From Phellopilus nigrolimitatus (taxonomy: Eukaryota > Basidiomycota > Agaricomycetes > Hymenochaetales > Hymenochaetaceae): DNA of 64,000 bases. The position numbers and the translations under genes were made by a program. Numbering within the stretch: position 1 is the first letter of the stretch; each line of letters begins with the position of its first letter. Below are positions 11,873-22,523 of the stretch, in pieces. Below the pieces are notes generated by a model. The model made no database searches and was not told the DNA's origin. It saw only the letters and a program-made list of their open reading frames with translations. The stretch is from NCBI GenBank assembly GCA_021029095.1, contig JAJOHG010000034.1, positions 124,001 through 188,000 on the forward strand, given 5' to 3'.

Positions 11873-12411
11873 TAGGACGTTGGGGAAGCATCCTCCACGA
11901 GTACTTTGAATTGCGCCTCACCCAAGCGATTCGTACACGACGTTCTCGAGGATCGTGCCGAAGCTTGGATCTCGGGCTACATCTTAGAGGAGAGCCCGAC
12001 GCATCTCAGACAGTGTCCACTCTCGATGTTGAAAATGCCAGTGCTCATCATTGTTGATAAGTGAACGAAGCAGTTCCGAACCCAGGTATGTGTTGTTAAT
12101 GATGCGAAGGTATTTACGGTCACTGGTGAAGCCTCGTTCTTTGTCGCTGCCACACCCGACTCGGAGTCAATGGCGTTCGCACACATGCAAAGCTCAAGGA
12201 TCATCGACAAAGAATGATTTCTTCGCCATGAACTGTGTTGCTTGCAGCATTGGCATTGCTGTTCGGTGAATCCAGAAAACGAAGAGCTCGCGGCGGCATG
12301 GGTGTGCACCGAACACCCTGAAGCCGCACAACGCTTTCTTTTCGATCCTGTATTTTCTTATTTGATACGGACTATACATTCGTTCTTCTTGGATATCTCT
12401 GCCAAAGATTA
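11873..12411 (+). pseudogene. Decayed reading frame with two in-frame TGA codons
   Basis: One frame reads protein-like for about 180 codons (RAEAWISGYILEESPTHLRQ, VFTVTGEASFFVAATPDSES, NPENEELAAAWVCTEHPEA) but is cut by TGA at 12062-12064 (VDK*TKQF) and at 12215-12217 (DKE*FLRHE). Both stops sit where Trp (TGG) would be natural, so single G-to-A changes may have broken it. No intron of normal size removes either stop: the only GT..AG around the first one is 25 bases. I cannot name the family. The 5' limit is a TAG just upstream of 11873. Confidence 0.45.
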
Positions 12412-13035
12412 GAAAAGATACATGGAAGGAAAATAATGTGGTAATCACCTACCTCAAGATACCTCAGTGCAAGGTGAACGACTTGACGACCTTGAGGTGA
12501 TCGAGGTGCTGACCAATCAAGTTCGACTTGCCTTCCGGCTAATATCATGGTCTTTGTGGGAATAATAAGCACTGTCTTGCACGATAATCACGGTTCAAAA
12601 GTCCTGGACGGAAATGATTAGCACCAGGACCTCATCAGCTGGTATTTGGCGTTCTCTGGTGTTCTGGAAGCTGGGCCTGGGAAGCAAGAGGCGACGTGTC
12701 TGCGATGCATTCAGAAGCACGGGAAGCGTCAAAGCTCCCCTTTCTCGAGCTCGGGGAATTCAATGTCGGCGCGATCTTTCTGCATAATGACTGCGACGAT
12801 CTGTCTAGCTGGCTTCGCCCTGATGGGAAGACAGGGCTGTATTGCCTGCCCTTTCTCCGGACAGCGCACAGTATACGGGCCGATCGTCGTACACCCAAGG
12901 TGCCGACTCCTCTAAGCAGTCTATTTTTTTTTATTACTCTGGCCCTTTTCCTCATGAACCGCAGATCCTCGACGAGCTGCATAAGAACGCTAGCCGCTAG
13001 TATGCCCTTTGCTCGAGCAGCCGATTCCAACGCTC
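12412..13035. other. Spacer with a possible exon fragment
   Basis: A plus-strand frame around 12740-12890 (GEFNVGAIFLHNDCDDLSSW) looks coding-like but has no clear partner exons. It may belong to the same relic as 11873-12411 or be chance. It also contains the promoter side of the hydrophobin. Confidence 0.35.
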
Positions 13036-13635
13036 ATGGCGTACATCTTGAACCGCGTGCTCTTGTTCTTTCTACTTTCCGTCACGCACGTCGCTCTCCT
13101 CTCGCTGCTGGCGTGTGCCGCTCCCGAGTTCGAGCCTGCCCCGCAGGCGACGCCGACAGGCATCTCCCCGCTCGAGTGCCTCCTGCCGCCAGACAGCGTG
13201 CAGTGTTGCCAGGAGGTCGCGCCCGTGCGTCGGCCTGTCTCTGCTGTCCTGCCCCGCACTGACTTTGTGGCACCCTCAGCTCGTCGACCTCCTCGCCATC
13301 GTCGGGCCCATCCTTGCTGCCGCGGGCATCCCGCTTCCGCCGCTCGGCACGATTGTCGCGCTGGACTGCATGCCCTCTGTACGCCGCTGTGCTCTTCTTC
13401 TCTGACGCTTATAAGGGACAAGTTCATCTCTTGGCGTGCGCGCGATGTTTATTTTAGCTCCTGGGAATAGGGTGCACGGAGTCCGCGCTCTGCTGCACGC
13501 TCGTCGTACCGGTGCGCCATTCATTCTCTTCCTCGTCCCGATGAGCATGGACTCATCCCACACATTTCACACGTGCAGAATCAAAATATCGGCGTAGACT
13601 GTCAACCTGTATCGCCAATATTTCGGCTCGAGTGA
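13036..13635 (+). CDS. Class I hydrophobin, four exons
   Basis: Secreted amphipathic protein that coats aerial hyphae and other air-exposed surfaces. Exons 13036-13224, 13280-13378, 13458-13511 and 13579-13635 join in frame to about 132 residues. The N terminus (MAYILNRVLLFFLLSVTHV...) is a signal peptide ending near ACAAP. The mature part has exactly eight Cys in the hydrophobin order: C-x8-CC-x34-C-x8-C-x5-CC-x12-C. The 34-residue loop is hydrophobic (LVDLLAIVGPILAAAGIPLP). No single frame holds more than half the protein, so ORF searches would miss it. An in-frame ATG at 13009 is an alternative start; 13036 gives the better signal peptide. The third exon needs the acceptor TTTTAG at 13457, not GAATAG at 13470, to keep the Cys frame. 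Confidence 0.88.
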
Positions 13636-14123
13636 CCCGCAGGTCGTCAGGGGGACTTTACCACGGTGCTCGAAATCGTTCTAGTCCTTGTCTTTGCGAG
13701 TATCTCGAAAGAATTCAAGGATGCCAAAGAGCTCACATGTTTATGCTTTGGCGCGTATCTGAGTTAGCGCTGACGGGCGTGCCTCTGAACAGCCAAATTC
13801 GGTATTTCATTCATTTGTTTCGAAGTTCAAGTTCGAAGCTTCGTTAAGTTGAAAGTCGGTCTCATTGCTTATTAATCTCCAACTATATGTGTCATTTTTA
13901 CGTCAATCTGACGCGATGTCACCTACGCAGTCCGCACGATTCAGGAAATCCGCTTGTGACCACGAAATTCGAATGCATCCGTAGTGCACATGATGATCTT
14001 TCTAATGAACTTAGAATGGTGACTGATAAGCATCTTACTAAGGCTTCGATGAGCACACTATAAGTACCTTCTGTTCGTCGTTCGTCTAAAGCTTGAAGAA
14101 TCCTCCTCCCAAGGCAAGAGATC
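13636..14123. other. Intergenic region
   Basis: About 490 bases between the hydrophobin and the monooxygenase. No coding or RNA feature was seen. It should hold the hydrophobin 3' UTR and the next promoter. Confidence 0.55.
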
Positions 14124-14714
14124 ATGACGTCCAACTATAAAGACATCCCAGGAGTGATTGTTCTCACCACTAAAGTGAGTCTTGTTCTTCATCTAACTCA
14201 TTACATCGATGTTAACCGACGCTACGATCACGTCACGATCTTTCCTCCTCGTAAGCTTAAAGCAAAGCCAGGCAAAGCCGACGAAGTCGCGAAGTGGGTG
14301 GCAAATCTCACGGCCTCGGTAAAGAACGAACCCGGGACCTTGCGCTACAACATCGTCAGACATGGGGACGTGTTCGCTGTGTGGGAAGAGTGAGTATACA
14401 TCCTCCATGACTTATGAAAAGGGGCTAACTAGCATCCGTATCATTTACAGATATGATGGACCCGCAGCAGTAGAAGCGTAAGTCGATGATGTTCAATCTT
14501 AATTTGCATTTCGCTTCGTTGAAATCTGATGCTTCATGCCAACGAAAGGCATTGGAATGGCTTGTTTAAAGAGTTTGCTAGCCTCAAATTGGTCGAGGTA
14601 TGTACAGCCCATGATCTGCTCGTTGGAAAGTGACCATAAACATTTTTCTAGGATCTTGCTCCGGACATCTTCTACCCGGCTGATTCACTCCCTGCGCCGA
14701 CATTGAATTTATAA
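14124..14714 (+). CDS. ABM-domain (YgiN-like) monooxygenase
   Basis: Small antibiotic-biosynthesis-monooxygenase-type protein, a dimeric ferredoxin-like fold that often oxidises quinols or aromatic compounds without a cofactor. Five exons: 14124-14174 (MTSNYKDIPGVIVLTTK), 14256-14389 (KAKPGKADEVAKWVANL, NEPGTLRYNIVR, FAVWEE), a tiny exon YDGPAAVEA, then HWNGLFKEFASLKLVE and DLAPDIFYPADSLPAPTLNL. The pattern K-x-G-K, EPGTLRY and the H in the AHWN block are typical of the family. Total about 105 residues, the usual length. The substrate cannot be told. Confidence 0.85.
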
Positions 14715-15548
14715 ATGCATATGGCTTATTTGGTCTTCGTTCCGAAGCAACAAACTTGTATAAGGAGTAGATGAAAACCCAGGATCATACCGAAGAGAAT
14801 TCATCGTCTTTTTCCGTCGAGAGAAAGAATACAAATCAAATTGAAAGAGAATGAAAGAGGAAAACATCCTTTCAAAACACCACACAAGTCGACACTTCTG
14901 GGTGCTCCTTGAGATTTCGCTGCCAGTGAATGTTTTTTTATTATTGCTTCTCAAAAAATCCGCATGAAGTTCTCGAAGAGGAGGAAAACCGGTGCAAGGT
15001 GATTCAACCCGATCACCCACTAGGGTGGAGAGCAGTACTTGTCGGGTAGTACTGACACAAAGCAAAATGTGAGTAAGATTGAAATGACGACGAGCGCGCA
15101 ACGCGAGGAATGGATTTCTAGGTGTACCCAATTGGCATGTCCGGATATCTCGAAGACAGAAGCAGACGAACGCGCAACGCGAGGGAAGGCTGGGGGCGGC
15201 ACTCGTGGCGACATGCAGGATCGGCCTCCGGCCGTAAACATTCAGTAGCAGGGCTTACAAAGTACGTAACTTCCTAATAACCCTCCCCCGGCCTAGTTTT
15301 CGAGAGGACCATACATGAATGATGACCCGAGTGCTGTGGGTAGCGGCACAATCAGACGCAGTCACATGACTTCCCAAGACATTGAGGCGTGAGAACTAAA
15401 TACTCAACGCGTGCAAATCTGACTGCGACGTTTTAAGAAACGTCGATCACACGACAAATCCTCACTTACGTAGTTTGTCAGTTTATGCTCCGTCCTCTTT
15501 TCGTCAGTGTACATGTGCACTTTCATGCAAAAGAACGGCGTGGGAAAT
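14715..15548. other. Spacer with a short direct repeat
   Basis: About 830 bases. It contains two near copies of a GC-rich motif (GACGAGCGCGCAACGCGAGG at about 15091 and GACGAACGCGCAACGCGAGG at about 15166). A 140-codon minus-strand frame overlaps the 3' end of the monooxygenase but shows no motif. Confidence 0.5.
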
Positions 15549-15620
15549 GCCTTTATAGCTCAGTGGTAGAGCGCGCCACTCGTAATGGTGAGGTCGGTTG
15601 TTCAATCCAGCCTGGAGGCA
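15549..15620 (+). tRNA. tRNA-Thr (anticodon CGT)
   Basis: The acceptor stem GCCTTTA pairs with TGGAGGC, with discriminator A at 15620. D arm: GCTC-AGTGGTA-GAGC. Anticodon arm: CGCCA-CTCGTAA-TGGTG, giving anticodon CGT for Thr codon ACG. T arm: GGTTG-TTCAATC-CAGCC. There is no intron. Internal A and B boxes for RNA polymerase III are present. It marks the left end of a segmental duplication; the second copy at 19341-19376 keeps only a damaged 3' half. Confidence 0.88.
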
Positions 15621-16511
15621 ATATGTCCGGTATTACCAGTTTTGATGAAGGAGAGTATAGAAAGTAATTTTTGAAAAGTTATACTGCCTATTTCAGCCAA
15701 TGACTTTAGTTCAACTTGTTGGAGCGTGAGTTACTGGTAGGTTGTTATTTTAATCGAGGTTGTAGGCCTCTTGCTTTCGTGTAGGCAGATTTGTGTTTGG
15801 AACTTCTGTTTTGATATCTGAATAAAAGAATGCCAGTATTCCTCGATAACAATCCTTCATTTTCAAATTGCCACTCGTCGTGAGATTGCTAGGACGCCAT
15901 TTATCGCACTGTTATTAACACTGCTGGAAGCGTGGAGTCCAGTCTCCGCTCTGGCCTGGATCCAAGACACCGAGCATCGCGTTGCGTGACGTTACGTAAC
16001 GCGTTTGCCCGACGCGTTTTGCTTAGAGGACACACGCGGTTCCCGCCGCGTGCCAAGTCCTGACACAAAGGAACAAGTAAACTTTTGGGCTCCCAAAGAC
16101 CTTCGTGTCCACATTACTGTGATCGGGACACATGCATTTCTCATTCTACCGTGTTCTAATTGTCCGCACGTACAGATTCCTAATGTTTTCCAGAAAAACT
16201 GTGTATACGGGCAAATACACGTCTGACTCCGGCGAGGCCACACACACACGTGTAGCGCTAGCGTGCCATTGAACGGGATGCCGTTTGCGGACTGCCTTTA
16301 TGTCACTGCTAAGGCCCAATTACCAGGGCGGTGCACGAAGCCACGGAAGGCCACCCCACCACTTAGACTTTCAGCCACATAAAAAGGAAGAAAGAGACGC
16401 GCTCCTCCCTCTCTCTCATCCGCCATCACCCGCCTCTCTGCAGTTTGCCTTTGCACCCGCTCCCAGCTAGCCATCCTCTGTACCATTCCCCGCTCCTCCA
16501 AACCACTCACA
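15621..16511. other. Duplicated spacer upstream of the first acidic gene
   Basis: About 890 bases with no gene. It is homologous along its length to 19377-20210. Shared landmarks are TTACGTAACGCGTTT (15993 and 19713), CGTGTAGCGCT, CCAGGGCGGTGCACGAAGCC and a CT-rich stretch (CCTCTCTCTC) before the start codon. The conserved blocks near the gene probably include the promoter. Confidence 0.6.
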
Positions 16512-17869
16512 ATGCCGGGCTTGTACGGATTCCCTACCCTCGACACGTACGCTTCTATGCATGCGAAAGCACAGCCTAGCTTTAAGTTTAGTCCATTCGA
16601 CTTCGAGTCCGAGTTTGGCTTCGATTTCTCAACCAAGCCTCAACACGCACTCAAGCCTCATGCACGAAACTTGAAGCTGCACGAGCCCCAGCCCACACGT
16701 CCACGTATGTTCCACAATGCTCTAAAGCATATCGAGGAGGTACGCATATCCATTACATCATTCTCTGCCCTCGTTGACCATTCGATCCTCTCTTTGCCCA
16801 GATTGCTCCTTTCTGGAAGGACATTCATCGCATCGACAATCGCGTCACCTCGCCTGTCGCGATAGAGTCCAGGCTCCCGATAGCGAAGCCACGTCCCGCG
16901 CATCCAGACGCGCTCGCGCTGAACGACCGTGGTAAATTGCTTACTTCGGAACGCGCCGTCGGCGCACCAATCCGCACACGCCCTCCGGTTTTTGCTCGCC
17001 CCACTCCGGCCGATCTCCTCAGCCCCGCTCCACCCGCGCCTGCTTCACGAGATCTCGCCTGTCTCTCCCCTGGCGTTTTCGACCGCACCAACAGCGACAG
17101 CACCAAGGGCCGTAGCAGGGCGTGCGCGCCGAGCTCCTCGAGCCTCCCGCCTTCTTTCAACCATTATGCTGGTTTACCAGCTCGGCCGCCTGTCTTCTTC
17201 CGCCCGCCATCCTCGCCTCAGACCGTCGTGCGTGATGCTGTCACCGACTATACTCATACTCGGCCCTCGAGCATCGCTGGTCCGACAAATGAGCGGCCGA
17301 ACTCGATTCCGAGCACAAACCCAACGATCGCATCACAGTGCACTGGCGAGGGTATTCACGACGAAGAGACAGAGGCGCTGGTAGGAGGGGCAGATGAAGA
17401 TGACGCGCTCACCTATTTTTCCGAGGATGAGGCCGACATACTCGAAGACAATCTAAACTTCGAGGACAACGATGAAACCGAGGATGAGGACACCGACACT
17501 TTCTACACTGCGTCCGAGCGTTCTGGTTACTTCGCTGACTCTGAATCAACCTGGAGCGACGATAATAATGAGGCAGCTTCCAACGGGCACAAGTTCTGCG
17601 GAAGCAGTGAGGACGCGCATGCGCATGCACCAATGCCGAATCATTTGGACCCTACCTATGCAACATCCCCAGTGGTCTCACTTTTGTCCATCTCCTCCAC
17701 TGGCTCCTCTGCGTCCACATCGGCGTCGCTCGCAGTCCCATCGACACCGAGATCGCAGCAGATGCCGTTACCCTGGACTGTGGGTATGCCCGGAGATGCA
17801 ATTCAGTCTCATTTTGCCGCAGAAAAGCAGACGTCCGCAGAGGAGGCTCAGCGACACAAAGGCGACTAA
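16512..17869 (+). CDS. Unknown acidic Pro/Ser-rich protein, copy A
   Basis: Family not recognised. Two exons: 16512-16739 and 16802-17869 (62-base intron), about 430 residues. The N terminus MPGLYGFPTLDTYASMHAK is followed by the aromatic repeat-like FKFSPFDFESEFGFDFSTKP, then APFWKDIHRIDNR after the intron. A Pro/Ser/Thr-rich middle leads to a very acidic block (EDDALTYFSEDE, NDETEDEDTDTFYTASE) and a low-complexity Ser/Thr tail. No signal peptide or membrane segment. It is a paralogue of 20211-21607 with the same intron position. The acidic and disordered make-up would fit a nuclear or scaffolding role, but that is a guess. Confidence 0.72.
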
Positions 17870-18574
17870 ATCGCATGAGCGATAAGGAGGGAGCTGGTGA
17901 CAATGAGAGTTGCTTTAGGGAAGGCGCGTCTTGCTTTTGCTCGCTAGCCGATGCTTGACATGCTGACAAGTGATCGATCCTCCAGTCGATACCCGATAAC
18001 CATCCGTATTCCATTCATCTTCTTTTGTCCTTTGTTCGCCACCATTCGCCTTCCGTTGAGCTGCGACGTTGCTCCGCCCAGCGCGTGCCCGAGTACCGTG
18101 CTTCAGAGTTACTCGAGTCAACCACACTCTCCAGATCCCCAAACAGTGTGAGTGTCAGAGACGCGGGCCTGACTCTTCACGAACTGAGGAATCAGCCCGA
18201 AACTCGAGCGAAATAAAGGCCCAGGGGAGCAACTATTCACCGGTTGCGCAACACAAATCCTTCGACCCTATTCTTTTCTATCTTTCCGTTTCTGTCGGGC
18301 TCATCTCCTTCATTGCGTCTTGGTCTTCTGTTTCCCGTTTCCTCCAGATTCATTGGCTCGCCATTTTTTTCCCGATTATTTGTCTTCGCTTCATACGACA
18401 TTGTTCCCCTTAATCTGCAAGTTATTTGTTTCTGTATATAGTGCAGCTTATTTTCATACGCTCACCTTCAACAATCCCCATCTCAACACAAAACCATCAA
18501 CTATGTCAAGTCTGCGAATAGAGTGCCTCGGGAAAGCTCGAAGGCTGAGCTTTTCGAAAGGTTGAGTTCTGAAA
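17870..18574. other. Downstream flank of copy A
   Basis: About 700 bases, T-rich, homologous in blocks to 21608-22400 (for example GCGATCGATYCT.CAGTC, then CCCGATAA). Probably 3' UTR plus spacer. No gene seen. Confidence 0.55.
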
Positions 18575-19260
18575 GTAGAGTCTCAACATATCAGAATGTC
18601 GTGTGAGTGATCTCCACAGGATATCATTCTATTCCCGACATATAGCCCGCACGGACAAGCATCACGAAACTGAGTTCGTAGTATGTAGAGCTCAGACATC
18701 CGCCTCCCGCAAGTAAACTGCGTCATAAATACAATAGCAGTGCGTTGTCAGTGTAATATCAATTTTGCAAGCGTGCAAAGCGTGCAAGTCAAATAAACCG
18801 ATCAAAAACTCGTAAGTTCAACCTCCCAAAGGTCGCACCCGCGGCGAGTGGATTATAAATCGCTTGGTTCAAGTTGTCGGAAGTGAAAAGATATAAATAA
18901 CCTACCGAGACTGCCAGGAATCAGACTTACAGCACCAGCCATGGCACCTTGCTAAACCCGCTCACAGGTATGCTTTCTGTATTCATCCGGACTCGTCAAT
19001 TCACACTACACACTCGGAGAAAATTGGGTGCGTGTCTTGTCGTGTCAAGAGGCTGCCCAACGATCAATTTCGGTCTTGTCTCAGCCTAGAAAACCGAGAA
19101 ATAACATACTCTAGTAGATACACACCGATGCTGCTGACGATGGGCTTGTCCACGGTGCTCAGGTAGTATCGTCCACCCATCGGTTTCTGTCAATGTATTC
19201 TCTCAATAAGCATTAGAGATGTCCAGTTGTCGTCGATCGCTCGCCGACGTCGACAAGCCA
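18575..19260 (-). pseudogene. Relic of a mitochondrial carrier gene (left duplicate)
   Basis: Blocks here match the intact carrier at 22524-24324 in the same order: 18575-18730 with 22400-22600 (3' end), 18820-18890 with 22690-22760, 18900-18960 with 23705-23760 (CAGCACCAGCCATGGCACCT) and 18965-19260 with 24062-24400 (5' end). The parts matching about 22760-23705 and 23765-24060 are missing, so most of the middle domain is gone. Frames are broken throughout. It is a dead duplicate left by the tandem duplication. Confidence 0.75.
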
Positions 19261-19340
19261 AACAAACACTTAGAAAACGTCGCGAGCGGACGCGTCGAGC
19301 AAGAGTGACTCAGTGAAGAGACACGAATATCACGTGAGTC

Positions 19341-19376
19341 GCGCGCCACGAGGTCGGCTGTTAGCCCCGGAGGCAA
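19341..19376 (+). pseudogene. tRNA-Thr remnant (3' half)
   Basis: The sequence GCGCGCCACGAGGTCGGCTG and following bases to GGAGGCA match the anticodon-to-acceptor half of the tRNA at 15549-15620. It lacks the D arm, the anticodon and part of the T loop (CAATCC). It cannot form a tRNA. To its left the sequence matches the carrier's upstream flank near 24490, so this is the duplication junction. Confidence 0.65.
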
Positions 19377-20210
19377 TAACAGTGATTAACAGCTTTGTGC
19401 AGTCTGTTTTTGATGATGAGAGTCTAAGAATGTGGCTTAGTGCTGCCTGATTTGGCCGATAATTATAGCTTAGGGAAACTTGTAGTTGTCAGTCTTATTT
19501 ATTTCAGGCTGAGGGAATTTGTCCTTGTGTAGGAGAAGTTTTGTCGGAAATTTTGTTTGATGCTTTGGAGGAAAATGCTGATGCTCGCCGAAATTTTTAT
19601 TCTTTAAATGTCCCTTCGTCGTGCAATTACTAGGACACCATTTATTGCGTTGCTGTTAGTATTGCTTAAGAGTTGATCAATCCGCTTTGGCCTGGATCCG
19701 CGTCGCGTGATGTTACGTAACGCGTTTCCCCGACGCGTCTTTGCTGGACACGCGCTTCGGGCACCAAATTTTGACACAAAGGCTAAGATAACTTTTAAGC
19801 ACACAAAGAGCTCCATGTCTACATCACTATCATTTGGATGCATGGCATCTCCCATTCTACCGTGTTCTTTTTGTCCGCACGTACAGATTCCCAGATGTAG
19901 AACAAAACACTTATTTTCCAAGAAATTGTAAATTCGAACAGATACACCAAGGGACGTCTGACTCCGACGGCCACACACACGTGTAGCGCTGGCGCACCAT
20001 TGAACTAATTACCAGGGCGGTGCACGAAGCCACGAAAGGCCACATCCCACCACTTAGACTTTCAGCCACTAGCCACATAAAAGGAAGAAAGACGCGCACT
20101 CCCCTCTCTCTCAGCCGCCCTCAGCTCCAGCCTCTCTGCACCTTGCTTCCGCACCCGCTCCAGGTAGTCGTTCCCCGCTCCATCCTCCATCCTCACCCAT
20201 ATCATTCACA
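19377..20210. other. Duplicated spacer upstream of copy B
   Basis: Homologous to 15621-16511, including TTACGTAACGCGTTT, the CCAGGGCGGTGCACGAAGCC block and the CT-rich leader. No gene seen. Confidence 0.6.
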
Positions 20211-21607
20211 ATGCCTGCCTTGTACGGATTCCCTACCCTCGACACGTACGCGTTCATGCACACAAAGGCACTGTCCAGCTTCAATTTTCGGCCTTTCGAC
20301 TTCGAGACCGAGTTCGACTTTGATTTCTCAACCAAGCCTCGACTCGAGCTCAAGCCTGAAGACGAAGAAAGGAAGCTGCACGAACCTCGCCCTACACGAC
20401 CGCGTGTAGTCTACGATGCTCTGAAGCATTTTGAGGAGGTAGGCATCCCCATTCCATCATTCTTCACCCTCGCTGACCACTTCATCGCGCGTTTTCTCCT
20501 TCCCCCCAGGTCGCGCCCTTCTGGAAGGACGTGAATCGAGTCGATAACCGCTTCACTTCGCCTGTTGAGACAGAGTCACAGATCCCGACGGCGAAGCCAC
20601 GCGTCGCGCACCCAGATGCGCTCGCGCCGAACGATCGCGGCTCCCTGCTTACCGCGGAACGCGCTGTCGGCGCTCCAATCCGTACTCGCTCTCCTGCATT
20701 CTTCCGCCCCGCTCCAGCTGCTCCCCTCATCCCGGCTCCATCTGCGCCCACCTCATCCGACCTCAACGTCCAGGGACGTAATTGGGCGCGCACCCCAAGC
20801 CACTCGAGTCTCCCACCCCCTTCTTCTGACAATTTCTCTGGTTCGCGTCCTCGCCCCACCACGTTCTCCCGCCCACTACCCGAGCCTCGGCCTCAGTCTG
20901 TCTCGCCCGATACTTACGCAGCCAATGCCACCCACATCTGGCCCAGTGGATCTCGCCCCTCATGTACCCCTGGTCCGACCTTTGACCATTTTGCGGGTAC
21001 ACGGGCGAATGAACGGTCGAACTCGATTCAGAGCACGGTCCCGACAATCCCATCACAGCACACCGACGAGGGAATCCCGAACGAGGGTACAGAAGAGTCC
21101 GCAGTAGGGGCAGATGAGGATGACGCGCTCACCTACTTCTCCGAAGACGAGTTCGACTTCATCGAGGAAGCTCTAGACTCCGATGACGATACATTCTACA
21201 CTGCATCGGAGTGCTCTGGGTATTCCGCTGACTCTGAATTGACCTGGAGCGATGGCGAGGACGGCGAGGTGGTTTTAGATGCGGGCAATGAGTCCTCCGT
21301 TCACGGCCAGCGCATCTGCATATCGACATCGCAAGGCAGCGGAAACACATCCGCGCCGATGCCAATACCTTCGGTCCCGACCTACGCCACGTCCTCGGCG
21401 GTGTCCTTACCGTCGATCTCCTCCATTGATTTGTCCGCGTCGACATCCACGTCGCTTGCGGTTCCCCTGACGCCAAGATCACAGCAGACATTACTGCACA
21501 GGACCGTGGGCATGCCCAGCGTTGCAAGCGAATCTCTCGCCGCAGAGAAGGCGGCTCGACAGCAGGCGCGCACGGAGGATGAGAGAAAGCGCCGCAAAGG
21601 CGATTAA
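20211..21607 (+). CDS. Unknown acidic Pro/Ser-rich protein, copy B
   Basis: Tandem paralogue of 16512-17869. Exons 20211-20438 and 20510-21607. The first exon is the same length as in copy A (228 bases) and begins MPALYGFPTLDTYAFMHTK. The second starts VAPFWKDVNRVDNRFTSPVE. The conserved core includes NDRGSLLTAERAVGAPIRTR and the acidic block EDDALTYFSEDEFDFIEE. The middle Pro/Ser region has drifted and is longer than in copy A. Both copies keep open frames and the same splice sites, so both have probably stayed under selection, unlike the neighbouring carrier relic. Function unknown. Confidence 0.72.
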
Positions 21608-22523
21608 AGCGATAAAGAGGGGGTTGGTGATGAGGAGAGGGATTTGCTTTATGGGAAGGCGCGTTTTGTTCTTACTCACCAGGCGATGCTCGGTATGATG
21701 ACAAGCGATCGATTCTGCAGTCAATGCCCGATAATGATCCATGTTCCATTTTTTCTTCTTTCGTTCTTCTTTCGTTCTTCGCTCGATATTATTCGCCCTT
21801 CCAGTATCATCAAAACGCCACCCTACCAGATGCGTGTCCGAGCCACCGCACTTCAGAGCCCCCCCTCCCGAGTCGATCGCGTTCTATAGGTCCCCGCAGT
21901 GTCGAAGCGTCGTTTAGACTCTTCGTAACTTGAAGCCGAGTGGGCTCCTCCCGAACTCGACACGTTTGAGAGCCCAGATCAGAAGACACCAATTGCGCAA
22001 TCGCAAGTTTCTCTGTCCTTGTCCCGTTTCAGCCTTGCGTGTTCGCGTAACCTGCGCATAGTTGTTCAGGTTCTTCCTCATTAATCTTCTTTTCTGGTTT
22101 CCCGGTTTCCCATTTCATCTCCTTATCTGCAACTTCAAGATTCAATGTCTCCGGACTCGTCATTTTGTTCATTTGCTTCGACTTTTGCATTCTCTTTTTA
22201 CAACCTTGTTTTTCCTAATCTGCGAGTCAACCTTTTTATTTTTAATTATACATCTTATGTTTCTGTACACTCACCTCGGACAATTTCCATAACTTCAAAT
22301 ACGGATTAGATACAATTTTGCGACCAAGATGTTTTTGAAACGCGCGAAAACAGAGGTCCCGCAGCAAGGAACATGACGGCAACTTATGCTGAGCACTGAA
22401 AGCTGCGAAGTCTCCGAACGTCAGAATGTTGCGTGAGTAATGTCAACAGGGTATCATTTATATTTCCGACAAATATACACCATGGACAAAACATTGCGAC
22501 ATTGAGTGGCTCATGGCTAGCAT
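21608..22523. other. Flank of copy B and 3' side of the carrier
   Basis: About 900 bases, T-rich, without a gene. It includes repeated TTTCTTCTTTCGTTC units near 21755-21785. It matches the flank of copy A in blocks. Confidence 0.55.

Noticed and set aside
14709..15131. 140-codon minus-strand open frame
   Set aside because: Overlaps the end of the monooxygenase, is low-complexity in parts and has no recognisable domain.
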